Notes: a model not told the origin generated them from the sequence alone. Counted from the stretch's first letter, positions 27,533 to 36,373 are shown. The stretch is 64,000 bases of DNA from an uncultured Paracoccaceae bacterium (GCA_947496605.1 CANMDF010000002.1:248001-312000), one strand, 5' to 3'. Numbers and translations are program-made.

Positions 27533-28321
27533 ATGCCCTTTACGCTTGCTACCTGGAACATCAACTCAGTCCGTCTGCGCGAGGATATCGTGGCAAAGCT
27601 GATGCGGGACGAGGCACCAGACGTTTTGTGTCTGCAAGAGTGCAAAAGCCCGGTCGACAAGATCCCTCTCGAGCAGTTTCAATCGCTGGGCTACACCCAC
27701 ATGGTTGCGCGCGGGCAAAAGGGATACAACGGCGTCGCGATTTTCTCCAAGATCCCGATGGTTGAGGCCGGGGCTGAAGATTATGCGCAACTTGGCCATG
27801 CGCGGCACATTGCGGGTAAGCTCGAAAACGGCGTGACGATCCACAACCACTATGTGCCAGCAGGTGGCGATGTGGCAGATCGTGAAGTGAATGAGAAATT
27901 TGGCAATAAGCTCGATTACCTGACCGATATGCGTGATGCCTATCATGTGGCCAAGCCAAAGAAGTCCATTCTGGTAGGTGATTTGAATATCGCCCCGCGC
28001 GAAGATGACGTTTGGGATCATAAGAAACTGCTTAAGGTCGTTAGCCATACCCCGATTGAAGTTGAACACTTCGCCGAAGTCATGGACGCAGGCGCATGGT
28101 CTGATGTGACTCGCAACGATATCACCGAAGGCAAGCTTTACAGCTGGTGGTCGTATCGCGCGAAAGATTGGGATGCCGCAGATAAAGGCCGCAGGCTCGA
28201 TCATATCTGGGCGACAGATGATATCAAAAATGCGGGCCATAGCAGCCGCGTCTTGCGTGACGCGCGGGGATGGGAAAAGCCCAGCGATCATGCACCTGTT
28301 TTTGCGACGTTTGATCTATGA
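27533..28321 (+). CDS. xthA: Exodeoxyribonuclease III
   Basis: A 262-residue AP endonuclease/3'-5' exonuclease for base-excision repair. Family motifs in order are TWNINSVR at 6-13, LQECKS near 34-39, GDLNIAP near 148 and the closing SDHAPV near 252. The stop overlaps the next start (ATGA), coupling it to a quinone-oxidoreductase-like gene, which is an odd partner. Confidence 0.95.
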   Translation: MPFTLATWNINSVRLREDIVAKLMRDEAPDVLCLQECKSPVDKIPLEQFQSLGYTHMVARGQKGYNGVAIFSKIPMVEAGAEDYAQLGHARHIAGKLENGVTIHNHYVPAGGDVADREVNEKFGNKLDYLTDMRDAYHVAKPKKSILVGDLNIAPREDDVWDHKKLLKVVSHTPIEVEHFAEVMDAGAWSDVTRNDITEGKLYSWWSYRAKDWDAADKGRRLDHIWATDDIKNAGHSSRVLRDARGWEKPSDHAPVFATFDL

Positions 28322-29343
28322 CCGTGCCCCGCGAAATGCGTGCGCTGATCCAAACCCAAGACGGGTTTGCAGGCACGCAAACAGGGCCGAGCATCACTGA
28401 CCTATCACCGTTTCTGGCAGACCTGACAGTGCCTGTGCCAACGTCCGGCGCAGGCCAAGCGTTGATCAAAGTGCATCTGGCTGCCGTCAATCCATCGGAC
28501 ATTCATTTTATCAAAGGCGAATACGGGCAGCCTCGCGTTAAGGGCGTGCCAGCCGGATTTGAGGCTGTGGGCGAGGTTGTCGCAGGCGACACGCCCCTCA
28601 TCGGCCAAAGGGTCAGCTTTTTTGCGACCGCTTCGGGCACATGGGCCGAGTATGCGATGACCGACGCAAACGGTCTGGTGCCGTGCCGCCCTGACCTGAG
28701 CGAAGTTGATGCAGCCGGACAACTGGTGAACCCACTGACCGCCATCGCGATGTTCGATATCGTGAAGGAAAGTGGCGCGGATAGTTTCGTGCTGAATGCG
28801 GCAGGGTCGCAATTGGGCAAACTGCTGATCGCGCTGGGCCGGGATCATGGGATCAAGCCGATCGCGGTTGTCCGGCGTCCGGAACAAGCGAAGGCTCTCA
28901 AAGAACTGGGCGCAGCTGAGGTGATCGTGACTGGCGAATTAAATCCGTTGGGCGCAGCACAAACGATTTTCCAAACACTCAAACCACGTATCTTGCTGGA
29001 TGCGGTGGGCGATCAATTCACGGCAGACCTGTTCTTTGCAATGCCCAGCCATGCGCGTTGGGTGAATTACGGGAAGCTCTCAACCGAAGCGCCCGCGCTC
29101 TCTGAGTTGGGCCAGATGATCTTTCGTGGCAAACAAATCGAAGGGTTCTGGCTGACCCGTTGGATGAAACAAGTAGATCAGGCACGCGTCATGCAGGCGT
29201 TTGTCGAAATCCAAGAACGCTTCGTTTCAGGTAAATGGACAACAGATGTAGCCGGGGTTGTGCCATTGTCGCAGGCGATGGAGAAACTGCCAGAGGTTTT
29301 GGCAATGCCTGACGGCAAAGCATTCATCGACCCAAGGTCATAA
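28318..29343 (+). CDS. MDR-family dehydrogenase, quinone-oxidoreductase-like
   Basis: A 341-residue medium-chain dehydrogenase/reductase. The GroES-like domain (~1-140) lacks the catalytic and structural zinc cysteines, which points to a quinone-reductase or enoyl-reductase-like function using NADPH. The cofactor domain spans ~140-310. The substrate is unknown. It overlaps xthA by 4 bases. Confidence 0.82.
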   Translation: MTVPREMRALIQTQDGFAGTQTGPSITDLSPFLADLTVPVPTSGAGQALIKVHLAAVNPSDIHFIKGEYGQPRVKGVPAGFEAVGEVVAGDTPLIGQRVSFFATASGTWAEYAMTDANGLVPCRPDLSEVDAAGQLVNPLTAIAMFDIVKESGADSFVLNAAGSQLGKLLIALGRDHGIKPIAVVRRPEQAKALKELGAAEVIVTGELNPLGAAQTIFQTLKPRILLDAVGDQFTADLFFAMPSHARWVNYGKLSTEAPALSELGQMIFRGKQIEGFWLTRWMKQVDQARVMQAFVEIQERFVSGKWTTDVAGVVPLSQAMEKLPEVLAMPDGKAFIDPRS

Positions 29344-29484
29344 CGCGCAGCCCTTGCATCTTTGCCCTAAATCCGCGACACGCACGCCTTCGCTTCAGCG
29401 AATTGTTGAAAAACCTCTGAAGCATTGCTAATTTCAAGTTATGCCCTCGCGTCGGGGCCATGACGACGTGCTTTAAGGAGGACA

Positions 29485-29544
29485 ATGAACTGTCTCTTTC
29501 TACAGCGGCTGGTACACCAGCCAATGCCGGGGTTGCCGCAATGA
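29485..29544 (+). CDS. Candidate 19-residue leader peptide coupled to rsfS
   Basis: A strong AAGGAGG (29475-29481) lies just before an ATG at 29485 that opens a 19-codon frame. The frame ends in TGA at 29542-29544, overlapping the ATG at 29541 of rsfS as ATGA. No in-frame rsfS start lies near that ribosome binding site, so translation probably enters here and passes to rsfS by coupling. The spacing to the ATG is short (3-4 bases), which makes this tentative. The peptide itself has no recognisable function. Confidence 0.4.
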   Translation: MNCLFLQRLVHQPMPGLPQ

Positions 29545-29894
29545 CGGCCCCGCAAGCAAGCAGCGAAAGCCTTTTGGCGGCTGTTCTGAAATCTCTTGAT
29601 GAAGACAAAGGCGAAGACATCGTGCAGATCAATCTGCGCGGCAAGTCTGAGATTGGTGACTATATGGTCATCGCGTCTGGTCGTTCGACACGTCAGGTGA
29701 CGGCGATGGCTGAAAAGCTGGCCGATCGCGTCAAGCAAGAGTTTGGGATCATCTCCAAGACAGAAGGCAAAGATACGGGCGATTGGGTTCTGATCGACAC
29801 AGGCGATATTATCGTGCACATCTTCCGCCCCGAAGTGCGCGAGTTCTATCAGCTTGAAAAGATGTGGCAGCCCGGGGCGGCGACCGCCGTCTGA
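29541..29894 (+). CDS. rsfS: Ribosomal silencing factor
   Basis: A 117-residue RsfS protein that binds L14 of the large subunit and blocks subunit joining when nutrients are short. Typical stretches are IGDYMVIASGRSTRQV near 40-55 and the acidic GDWVLIDTGDIIVHIF near 80-95. The start at 29541 is chosen from the family's N-terminal length; longer starts at 29460 or a CTG at 29490 are possible. rlmH begins one base into its stop, so rsfS, rlmH and then gpmI form the usual run. Confidence 0.88.
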   Translation: MTAPQASSESLLAAVLKSLDEDKGEDIVQINLRGKSEIGDYMVIASGRSTRQVTAMAEKLADRVKQEFGIISKTEGKDTGDWVLIDTGDIIVHIFRPEVREFYQLEKMWQPGAATAV

Positions 29895-30364
29895 TGCGCG
29901 TGCAAATTTGCGCTGTGGGCCGTTTGCGCAAAGGGCCCGAGCGCGACCTTTATGATGACTATCTGACCCGCTTCGACCGGACCGGGCGGGCACTGGCCCT
30001 TGGACCCGCGCAATTGATCGAAGTTGAGGACAAAAAGGGTGGCGGGATGCCCGCTGAGGCAGCATTGCTGGACCGCGCTGTTCCCGATGGCGCACTGATC
30101 TGCACCATGGATGAACGCGGCAAGGTCATGAGCTCGCCTGACTTTGCGAACCTACTGGCCACGTGGCGCGACCAAGGGCGACAGGATGTCAGCTTTGTAA
30201 TTGGTGGCGCGGATGGCATTGATCCGGGGCTGCGCGCCCGCGCTGATGCGTCGTTGAGTTTTGGTAAAATGGTGTGGCCGCATATGCTGGTGCGCGTGAT
30301 GTTGGCCGAACAGCTCTACCGTGCCGCCTCGATTTTGTCGGGTGGGCCTTATCATCGGGTCTAA
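29894..30364 (+). CDS. rlmH: 23S rRNA pseudouridine-1915 N3-methyltransferase
   Basis: A 156-residue SPOUT methyltransferase that methylates m3-psi1915 in helix 69 of 23S rRNA. The family knot segment VIGGADGID is near 104-112, and the C-terminus has the ILSGGPYHR motif. ATG at 29894 overlaps the rsfS stop by one base. A short extragenic motif follows the stop. Confidence 0.94.
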   Translation: MRVQICAVGRLRKGPERDLYDDYLTRFDRTGRALALGPAQLIEVEDKKGGGMPAEAALLDRAVPDGALICTMDERGKVMSSPDFANLLATWRDQGRQDVSFVIGGADGIDPGLRARADASLSFGKMVWPHMLVRVMLAEQLYRAASILSGGPYHRV

Positions 30365-30367
30365 GGA

Positions 30368-30384
30368 GCCTCCGGCGGGAGTTT
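30368..30384 (+). repeat. Short extragenic motif after a stop codon, copy 2
   Basis: GCCTCCGGCGGGAGTTT begins 4 bases past the rlmH stop and is followed by TTAAGGCAAGATGA. It matches the copy at 10945-10929 at 16 of 17 positions. CTCC/GGAG can pair over a GGCG loop and T residues follow, so a weak terminator is possible. I recall similar post-stop sequences in other Rhodobacteraceae. Confidence 0.5.
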
Positions 30385-30468
30385 TTAAGGCAAGATGATA
30401 GAGCTTAGGCGGTTTCCCTGAAACGCGACCTGCGTTAGACGTCTTTTGAAGATTGATGGAGCTTTGCG

Positions 30469-31983
30469 ATGCCTGTGCCGAAACCTGTTGTCCTGTGTAT
30501 TCTTGATGGCTGGGGCCTGCGCGATGCCACTGAAGGCAATGCGCCCAAGCAGGCCGACACTCCAAATTTTGATCGCGTGATGCAAGGGCCGCAAGCCCAG
30601 CTCTTGACCCATGGCAATGATGCAGGTTTGCCCACGGGTCAGATGGGGAATTCTGAGGTGGGGCATACCAATATTGGCGCAGGTCGTGTTGTCGCGATGG
30701 ATCTGGGCCAGATTGAGATGTCGATTGAGGATGGCTCTTTTTATCATGCTGACGCGCTAGTTGGGTTCATTGACAGGTTGAAGCAAAGCGGTGGGACCGC
30801 GCATTTGATGGGTGTGGTCTCGGATGGCGGTGTGCACGGCCATCTGGATCACATTGTTGCCGCGGCCAAGGCGCTAACCGATGCGGATGTGCCGGTTGCT
30901 ATTCATGCGATTACGGATGGGCGAGATGTGGCACCGTCGTCGACGGATGCTTTCATGCAGGCTCTGCAAGATAAGTTGCCGCCAGTGGCACGCATTGTCA
31001 CTGTCATCGGCCGCTACTTTGCGATGGACCGTGATAACCGTTGGGAACGGGTTGAGACCGCTTATGATGCTATGATCAATGGGACTGGTCAGCAGGCCGA
31101 TGATCCATTGGAAGCGATTGCGGCGGCCTATGCTGATGGCAAGACCGATGAGTTCATTCCCGCGACCGTGATTGGCGATTATGCGGGTGTTGCGGCAGGT
31201 GATGGGCTGTTTTGTCTGAACTTCCGCTCGGATCGCGCCCGCGAGATTTTGGCGGCGATCGCTGATCCCGACTTTGCTGGGTTCCAGCGCACGCAGCCGC
31301 AGTTGGCGGCTTTGCTGGGAATGGTGTCTTATTCGGACGCCCATGACGGTTGGTTTGAAACAGTGTTTCCTAAGCGCGATATCCAAAACACCTTAGGTGC
31401 TTGGGTCGCGAAGCACGACCTGCGCCAATTTCGTTTGGCCGAGACGGAAAAATATCCCCATGTGACGTTCTTTTTGAATGGTGGGATTGAGGTGCCAGAG
31501 AAAGGTGAAGATCGCTATATGCCCAAATCACCCAATGTGGCGACTTATGATTTGCAGCCTGAGATGTCGTCGGGCGAGGTGACGGAACACTTTGTGAGAG
31601 CCATCCAGGAAGGCTATGATCTGATTGTCACCAACTATGCCAATCCTGATATGGTTGGTCATACGGGTGATCTGGATGCTGCGATCAAAGCGTGCGAGTC
31701 CGTCGATCGTGGCTTGGGTCAGGTCTTAGCCGCACTTAAAGCAGCAGGTGGCGCGATGATTGTGACTGCGGACCACGGCAACTGTGAAACGATGATTGAT
31801 CCTGAAACGGGCGGCCCACACACAGCCCATACGCTGAACCCTGTGCCGGTTGCGTTGATTGGCGGGCCGCAGGGTGTGACCTTGCGCGATGGTCGTTTGG
31901 CTGATCTGGCGCCTACGGTGTTGGATCTGATGGGGTTGGACTTGCCACCCGAAATGACAGGTCGGAGCTTGATCGTCCGATGA
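30469..31983 (+). CDS. gpmI: 2,3-bisphosphoglycerate-independent phosphoglycerate mutase
   Basis: Interconverts 3- and 2-phosphoglycerate using manganese. The 504-residue enzyme has the metal-binding start ILDGWGLRD near 9-17 and the phosphorylated Ser62 in MGNSEVGHTNIGAGR, with metal sites in NYANPDMVGHTG near 385 and TADHGNCE near 430. The stop overlaps the next start (ATGA), so it is coupled to the EnvC-like gene. Confidence 0.96.
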   Translation: MPVPKPVVLCILDGWGLRDATEGNAPKQADTPNFDRVMQGPQAQLLTHGNDAGLPTGQMGNSEVGHTNIGAGRVVAMDLGQIEMSIEDGSFYHADALVGFIDRLKQSGGTAHLMGVVSDGGVHGHLDHIVAAAKALTDADVPVAIHAITDGRDVAPSSTDAFMQALQDKLPPVARIVTVIGRYFAMDRDNRWERVETAYDAMINGTGQQADDPLEAIAAAYADGKTDEFIPATVIGDYAGVAAGDGLFCLNFRSDRAREILAAIADPDFAGFQRTQPQLAALLGMVSYSDAHDGWFETVFPKRDIQNTLGAWVAKHDLRQFRLAETEKYPHVTFFLNGGIEVPEKGEDRYMPKSPNVATYDLQPEMSSGEVTEHFVRAIQEGYDLIVTNYANPDMVGHTGDLDAAIKACESVDRGLGQVLAALKAAGGAMIVTADHGNCETMIDPETGGPHTAHTLNPVPVALIGGPQGVTLRDGRLADLAPTVLDLMGLDLPPEMTGRSLIVR

Positions 31984-33053
31984 TCCGTTTCGCAACTTTC
32001 CTACTCTTTTTGGCCACCAGTGCGATGGCCCAGCAAACTGCACAGGATGCTGCGGCACAGTTGCAAGCCGCACAAGAGCAATTGCAAGCGGCTGAAGGTG
32101 CGCGCGACCGGATCGCGGCGCTGACCCAGACCGTGCAGGCCTATGAGGTCGGATTAGCGGCCATGCGGACGGAACAACGCGAAATTGCCCTGCGCGAAGG
32201 TATTCTTGCCGAAGAATTGGAACTGCGCCGCATGGAGTTTGCCCAGCTCTTGGGAGTGCTGTCTTCGATTAGTGCAACGCCGCAACCGGTTCTGCGGGCG
32301 CATCCTGATGGGCCGCTTAATACAGTTCGTGCGGGAATGCTGGTTGCTGATGTGACACCGGGACTGCGGGGCGAAGTCGAACGGCTCAATACGCTTTTGG
32401 CAGACACGCGGTCGATACGAATGGCGCAGGATGCAGCGACACAAACACTCCGTGATGGATTGGAAGGTGCGCAAACGGCACGCGCCGCCCTTGGCCAGGC
32501 CGTGTCTGAGCGCACCGATCTACCATCAAGATTTGAAGATGATCCGGTGCAGACGGCCTTGTTGGTTGCCAGTGCGCAAACGCTTGATGATTTTGCCGCA
32601 CAGGTTGCAAGTGCCCGTCCAGATGGAACACAAACGCTTACCGCCCAAGGTGATTTGTCCTTACCGGTTGCTGGTGTGGTCTTGCCCGACGACGGTAGCG
32701 GTCGCGCCGGAATACGGATCGCTGCAGAACCGCGTGCCTTGGTGGTATCCCCCGCACCAGCAACCATTCTGTTTCAGGGTCAATTGCTGGACTACGGCAC
32801 TGTTGTGATACTAGAGCCCGCCGTCGACGTGATGTTCGTGCTTGCAGGCTTTGCCGAGGTCTTTGGCGCAATCGGTCAGGTCTTGCCTGCGGGTGCGCCA
32901 ATTGGTCTTTTGGGCGCCGATACGACACTTAATGACGGGATTTTGACCGAAAATGTGGGCACTGGCACTGGGCAGGCGGCCCAAGCCCTTTATCTTGAGG
33001 TCAGAGAAGGGCAAAGTCCCGTGAACCCTGCCACGTGGTTTGTGGTTGAGTAG
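31980..33053 (+). CDS. EnvC-like murein hydrolase activator, degenerate LytM domain
   Basis: A 357-residue periplasmic protein: signal peptide ~1-18, a long Ala/Gln/Glu-rich coiled-coil region (~20-110 with later helices), and a C-terminal LytM/M23-like domain (~225-340). The domain keeps the beta-sheet pattern but lacks the zinc histidines; the usual HxH position reads DVMFVLAG. Like E. coli EnvC it would therefore activate an amidase at the septum rather than cut itself (inference from the family). It sits between gpmI and ctpA. Confidence 0.85.
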   Translation: MIRFATFLLFLATSAMAQQTAQDAAAQLQAAQEQLQAAEGARDRIAALTQTVQAYEVGLAAMRTEQREIALREGILAEELELRRMEFAQLLGVLSSISATPQPVLRAHPDGPLNTVRAGMLVADVTPGLRGEVERLNTLLADTRSIRMAQDAATQTLRDGLEGAQTARAALGQAVSERTDLPSRFEDDPVQTALLVASAQTLDDFAAQVASARPDGTQTLTAQGDLSLPVAGVVLPDDGSGRAGIRIAAEPRALVVSPAPATILFQGQLLDYGTVVILEPAVDVMFVLAGFAEVFGAIGQVLPAGAPIGLLGADTTLNDGILTENVGTGTGQAAQALYLEVREGQSPVNPATWFVVE

Positions 33054-33066
33054 GCAAGGATATACG

Positions 33067-34410
33067 ATGAAAAAGTTGATACTAGCAGCAGCCGGCGGCG
33101 CCGTCTTAGGATTGATTGCGACGACACAAGTGGCGGGTCCGCTGTTGGCACAAGAGGCGCAGGCCGAGACGAATGTCTACGAGCAGCTTGATCTTTTTGG
33201 CGATATCTTTGAACGGATCAGATCCAACTATGTGGAAGAGGTCGATGATCGCGAGCTGATCGAAGCGGCCATCAACGGCATGCTGACATCGCTTGATCCA
33301 CATTCCAGCTATTTGTCGCCCGAAGCCGCACAGCGGATGCGTGTCAGCACTTCGGGTGAATTTGGTGGTCTTGGTATCGAGGTCACCCAGGAAGAAGGTT
33401 GGGTCAAAGTTGTCTCACCAATGGATGGCACCCCCGCAGAGGCAGCAGGCGTTCTGGCTGGCGATTTCATCACGGCCGTGGACGGTGAAAGCGTGCTTGG
33501 CCTGACTTTGGATGAGGCTGTGCGTATGATGCGTGGTCCTGTCGGTGCAGAGATTATTGTGACCATCGTGCGTGAAGGCGAGGTCGAACCGTTTGATGTG
33601 TCAATCATTCGCGACACCATTAAGCTGACCGCGGTGCGTGGCCGGACCGAAGGCAACGCTGTTGTAATGCGGATTACTACGTTTAACGAACAGACATTCC
33701 CGAACCTGCAAGACGGCATGAGAAAACAGGTCGAAGAAGCGGGCGGGTTCGATAATATCGATGGCATCGTTCTTGATCTGCGCAACAACCCCGGCGGTTT
33801 GCTGAGCCAAGCAGTTTACGTCTCCGACGCATTCCTTGATGCCGGTGAAATTGTATCGACCCGTGGACGTGAAGCCGCTGATGGGGATCGCTTCAATGCC
33901 TCACCGGGTGATCTGGCCGAAGGCAAACCCATTGTGGTTTTGATCAACGGTGGTTCTGCCTCTGCGTCCGAGATCGTCGCAGGTGCGCTGCAAGATCACC
34001 GCCGCGCGATTGTGATCGGTACGAATTCATTCGGCAAAGGCTCCGTGCAGACAGTTGTCCCGCTGAACCAAGATGGTGCGATGCGCCTGACAACTGCGCG
34101 TTATTACACGCCATCGGGTCGCTCGATCCAATCACTGGGCATTTCGCCTGACATCATCGTTGAACAGCCACGGCCTCGCGAAGAGACCGAGGAAGAGGTA
34201 GAAGAGCGCACACAGCGGACCGAGGCGGGATTGCGCGGATCGCTTGCGAACGACAGCCTGAGCGAGGACGAAATTCGCCAGATCGAGGAAGATCGCGCGC
34301 GCGCCGAAACTGCTGCGGCATTGCGTGAGGATGATTATCAACTGGCTTATGCCATTGATATTCTCAAAGGTCTGAACGCGTTGGGTCCAACTGGGCTTGG
34401 CGACAACTAA
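33067..34410 (+). CDS. ctpA: C-terminal processing protease (S41 family)
   Basis: A 447-residue periplasmic serine protease: signal segment 1-~32, PDZ domain ~80-165, and the catalytic S41 domain with Ser near 299 in GGSASASE and Lys near 324 in NSFGKGS. The family trims peptidoglycan hydrolases and envelope proteins. The start at 33067 follows AAGGATA. The C-terminal ~70 residues are very acidic and charged. Directly downstream of the EnvC-like gene, so the pair may serve cell-wall turnover. Confidence 0.94.
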   Translation: MKKLILAAAGGAVLGLIATTQVAGPLLAQEAQAETNVYEQLDLFGDIFERIRSNYVEEVDDRELIEAAINGMLTSLDPHSSYLSPEAAQRMRVSTSGEFGGLGIEVTQEEGWVKVVSPMDGTPAEAAGVLAGDFITAVDGESVLGLTLDEAVRMMRGPVGAEIIVTIVREGEVEPFDVSIIRDTIKLTAVRGRTEGNAVVMRITTFNEQTFPNLQDGMRKQVEEAGGFDNIDGIVLDLRNNPGGLLSQAVYVSDAFLDAGEIVSTRGREAADGDRFNASPGDLAEGKPIVVLINGGSASASEIVAGALQDHRRAIVIGTNSFGKGSVQTVVPLNQDGAMRLTTARYYTPSGRSIQSLGISPDIIVEQPRPREETEEEVEERTQRTEAGLRGSLANDSLSEDEIRQIEEDRARAETAAALREDDYQLAYAIDILKGLNALGPTGLGDN

Positions 34411-34425
34411 GGACCGCTGAGCGCG

Positions 34426-34445
34426 CACTCACACAGGTGTGAGTG
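34426..34445. promoter_or_regulatory. Inverted repeat upstream of the MBL-fold gene
   Basis: CACTCACAC-AG-GTGTGAGTG: two perfect 9-base arms with a 2-base centre and no T run after it. It lies between ctpA and the MBL-fold gene and looks more like a dimeric regulator's operator than a terminator. Confidence 0.45.
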
Positions 34446-34467
34446 ACCTGCGACAATTTCGCTCTAT

Positions 34468-34502
34468 CTCTTGGTCATGCAGTTATTTCGTATGACCAAG
34501 AG
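34468..34502 (+). promoter_or_regulatory. Hairpin reaching into the ribosome binding site of the MBL-fold gene
   Basis: CTCTTGGTCAT (34468-34478) and ATGACCAAGAG (34492-34502) form a perfect 11-bp stem with a 13-base loop. The 3' arm runs into the GAGGAG ribosome binding site (34500-34505) before the ATG at 34513, so it could gate translation or serve as an operator. Confidence 0.45.
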
Positions 34503-34512
34503 GAGAGATCAC

Positions 34513-35436
34513 ATGACCAATCTGACCCGCCGTAACCTGCTTGCCACCGGTACAGCATTGCCTTTTGCTGGCTTAGCCGCAGGCGCCGCACAGGCCGACG
34601 CCCCAATGAAGGGTGCCAGCTTTGCATCACACCGCCGTTTCATGATTGGTGATTTTGAGGTCACGACGATCCTTGGTGGCACAACTCCGCGTGAAAATCC
34701 GCAAGGTATTTTTGGGATGAACGTGTCAGAGGAAGAATTCGCAACCGTCAGCCGCGAGAATTTCCTGTCGACTGATGCCTCGCAGTTTTTCTTCACGCCA
34801 ACGCTGGTCAACACCGGATCAGAGCTGGTCTTGTTCGACACAGGGTTGAATGCCGCCGCGACACTGTCAGCAATTGAAGGCGCGGGATATACGGCCGATC
34901 AGGTTGATATCGTTGTCCTGACACATATGCATGGCGACCACATTGGTGGTTTGATGAACGGTGGTGCGCCGACATTTGCCAACGCGCGTTATGTTGCAGG
35001 ACAGGTTGAATATGACCATTGGGCGGGTGCCGGAAATGATGGGTTTGAGGCCAATGTACGCCCACTGGCAGATCAAATGACCTTTGTTGGTGATGGCAAT
35101 GATGTCGTCAGCGGCATCACAGGCATGGCAGCCTTTGGTCATACACCCGGCCATATGGTTTACCGGATTGATAGCGCGGACAAGGGTCTTGTGATTTTTG
35201 CCGATCTAGCAAACCACCCGGTTTGGTCATTGGCGCGCCCTGATTGGGAAGTGCGCTTTGATGCAGACAAAGCGGGCGCTGCTGCATCACGTAAAAACGT
35301 CTTAGGCATGATCGCGGCGGACCGCGTGCCTGCGATTGGGTATCACATGCCGTTCCCAGCCGTGGGCTATGTCGATACCGGCAAGAACGGTGCAGATTTC
35401 CATTGGGTCCCAGAAGCCGGACAACTGATGAGCTAG
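34513..35436 (+). CDS. Tat-exported MBL-fold metallohydrolase
   Basis: A 307-residue metallo-beta-lactamase-fold protein. The N-terminus has the twin-arginine motif TRRNLL followed by a hydrophobic stretch, so it is exported folded. Zinc-site residues are H138, H140, D142 and H143 (HMHGDHIGG), with a later HTPGH near 215 and a closing metal His in GYHMPF. The closest named families are quorum-quenching lactonase-like and related hydrolases, but the substrate is not evident. The ATG at 34513 follows GAGGAG. Two inverted repeats precede it. Confidence 0.9.
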   Translation: MTNLTRRNLLATGTALPFAGLAAGAAQADAPMKGASFASHRRFMIGDFEVTTILGGTTPRENPQGIFGMNVSEEEFATVSRENFLSTDASQFFFTPTLVNTGSELVLFDTGLNAAATLSAIEGAGYTADQVDIVVLTHMHGDHIGGLMNGGAPTFANARYVAGQVEYDHWAGAGNDGFEANVRPLADQMTFVGDGNDVVSGITGMAAFGHTPGHMVYRIDSADKGLVIFADLANHPVWSLARPDWEVRFDADKAGAAASRKNVLGMIAADRVPAIGYHMPFPAVGYVDTGKNGADFHWVPEAGQLMS

Positions 35437-35443
35437 GCCTTTT

Positions 35444-35473
35444 TGTCCGAATGGCCTTTGCGTCATTCGGACA
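35444..35473. promoter_or_regulatory. Inverted repeat upstream of the amino-acid ABC operon
   Basis: TGTCCGAATG and CATTCGGACA form a perfect 10-base inverted repeat around a 10-base loop, just after the MBL-fold stop and ~80 bases before the binding-protein ATG. No T run follows on the plus strand, so it is either a weak terminator or an operator. Confidence 0.4.
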
Positions 35474-35553
35474 ACAATTTCCACCTTTGCTGGACACCTT
35501 CGGGTTGGGAAACTACCTTTCCTGCAAACGGGACCAACAGAGGGTAAAAGAGA

Positions 35554-36372
35554 ATGACAAAAGTACTTTCAATCGTGGCAGCGACGCTCGCTCTTACATC
35601 GACAACCGCCTCCGCTGGCGGCCACTGCGCTGCCGGTAAAACCCTGACAGAGGGTCAATTCACCATCGCGACTGGCAATCCAGCCTACTACCCGTGGGTG
35701 CTGGATGACGCACCTGAAAGCGGGCAAGGGTTTGAAGCTGCCGTTGCTTACGCCGTTGCGGCCGAAATGGGTTTTGCCGCTGATGACGTGGTTTGGGTGC
35801 GCTCATCCTTCGATGAAGCGATCCAACCCGGTGCCAAGAACTTTGACGTAAACATGCAGCAGTATTCGATCACGGCAGCCCGTGACGAGGTCGTCGATTT
35901 CTCGGCGCCCTATTACACGGCCCCAATGGCCGTTCTGGTCAGCCCCGGCGCGACCGAGACTGAAGCCACGCTTGAGGCATTGCGCGAATTGAAATGGGGC
36001 GCTGTCGGGTCCACGACGGCTGTGCCAAAACTGGCCAGTATCGTGCAACCCACCAGCGACCCGCTGCTTTATGGCGACAACGCTGATGTGAATGCGGCGA
36101 TGTCTGCCAACCAGATCGACGCAGCCTTGTTCGACTTGCCGACAGCTCTGTTCCTCAGTGCAGTCATGATCGAAGGCTCCAAAGTGATCGGCCAATTCGC
36201 CCCTGACGCCAGCGATAACCCTGACCAGTTCGGGATGCTGATGGAAGAGGGCAATCCGCTGAAAGCCTGCGTGGATGAAGCCCTCACAGCGTTGACCGAG
36301 AGCGGTGAGTTGGCCGCGATTGAGGCGACTTGGCTGCAAGACACCACCGGTGTTCCACTGATCGACTTCTAA
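35554..36372 (+). CDS. Polar amino-acid ABC transporter, periplasmic binding protein
   Basis: A 272-residue family-3 solute-binding protein with a signal peptide (~1-21, ending ASAGG). Features of the fold are GFEAAVAYAVA near 56 and the hinge stretch VVDFSAPYYTAPMAVLV near 112-128. It would deliver a polar amino acid (the exact one cannot be told) to the permease and ATPase encoded directly after it. Confidence 0.9.
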   Translation: MTKVLSIVAATLALTSTTASAGGHCAAGKTLTEGQFTIATGNPAYYPWVLDDAPESGQGFEAAVAYAVAAEMGFAADDVVWVRSSFDEAIQPGAKNFDVNMQQYSITAARDEVVDFSAPYYTAPMAVLVSPGATETEATLEALRELKWGAVGSTTAVPKLASIVQPTSDPLLYGDNADVNAAMSANQIDAALFDLPTALFLSAVMIEGSKVIGQFAPDASDNPDQFGMLMEEGNPLKACVDEALTALTESGELAAIEATWLQDTTGVPLIDF

Positions 36373-36373
36373 T

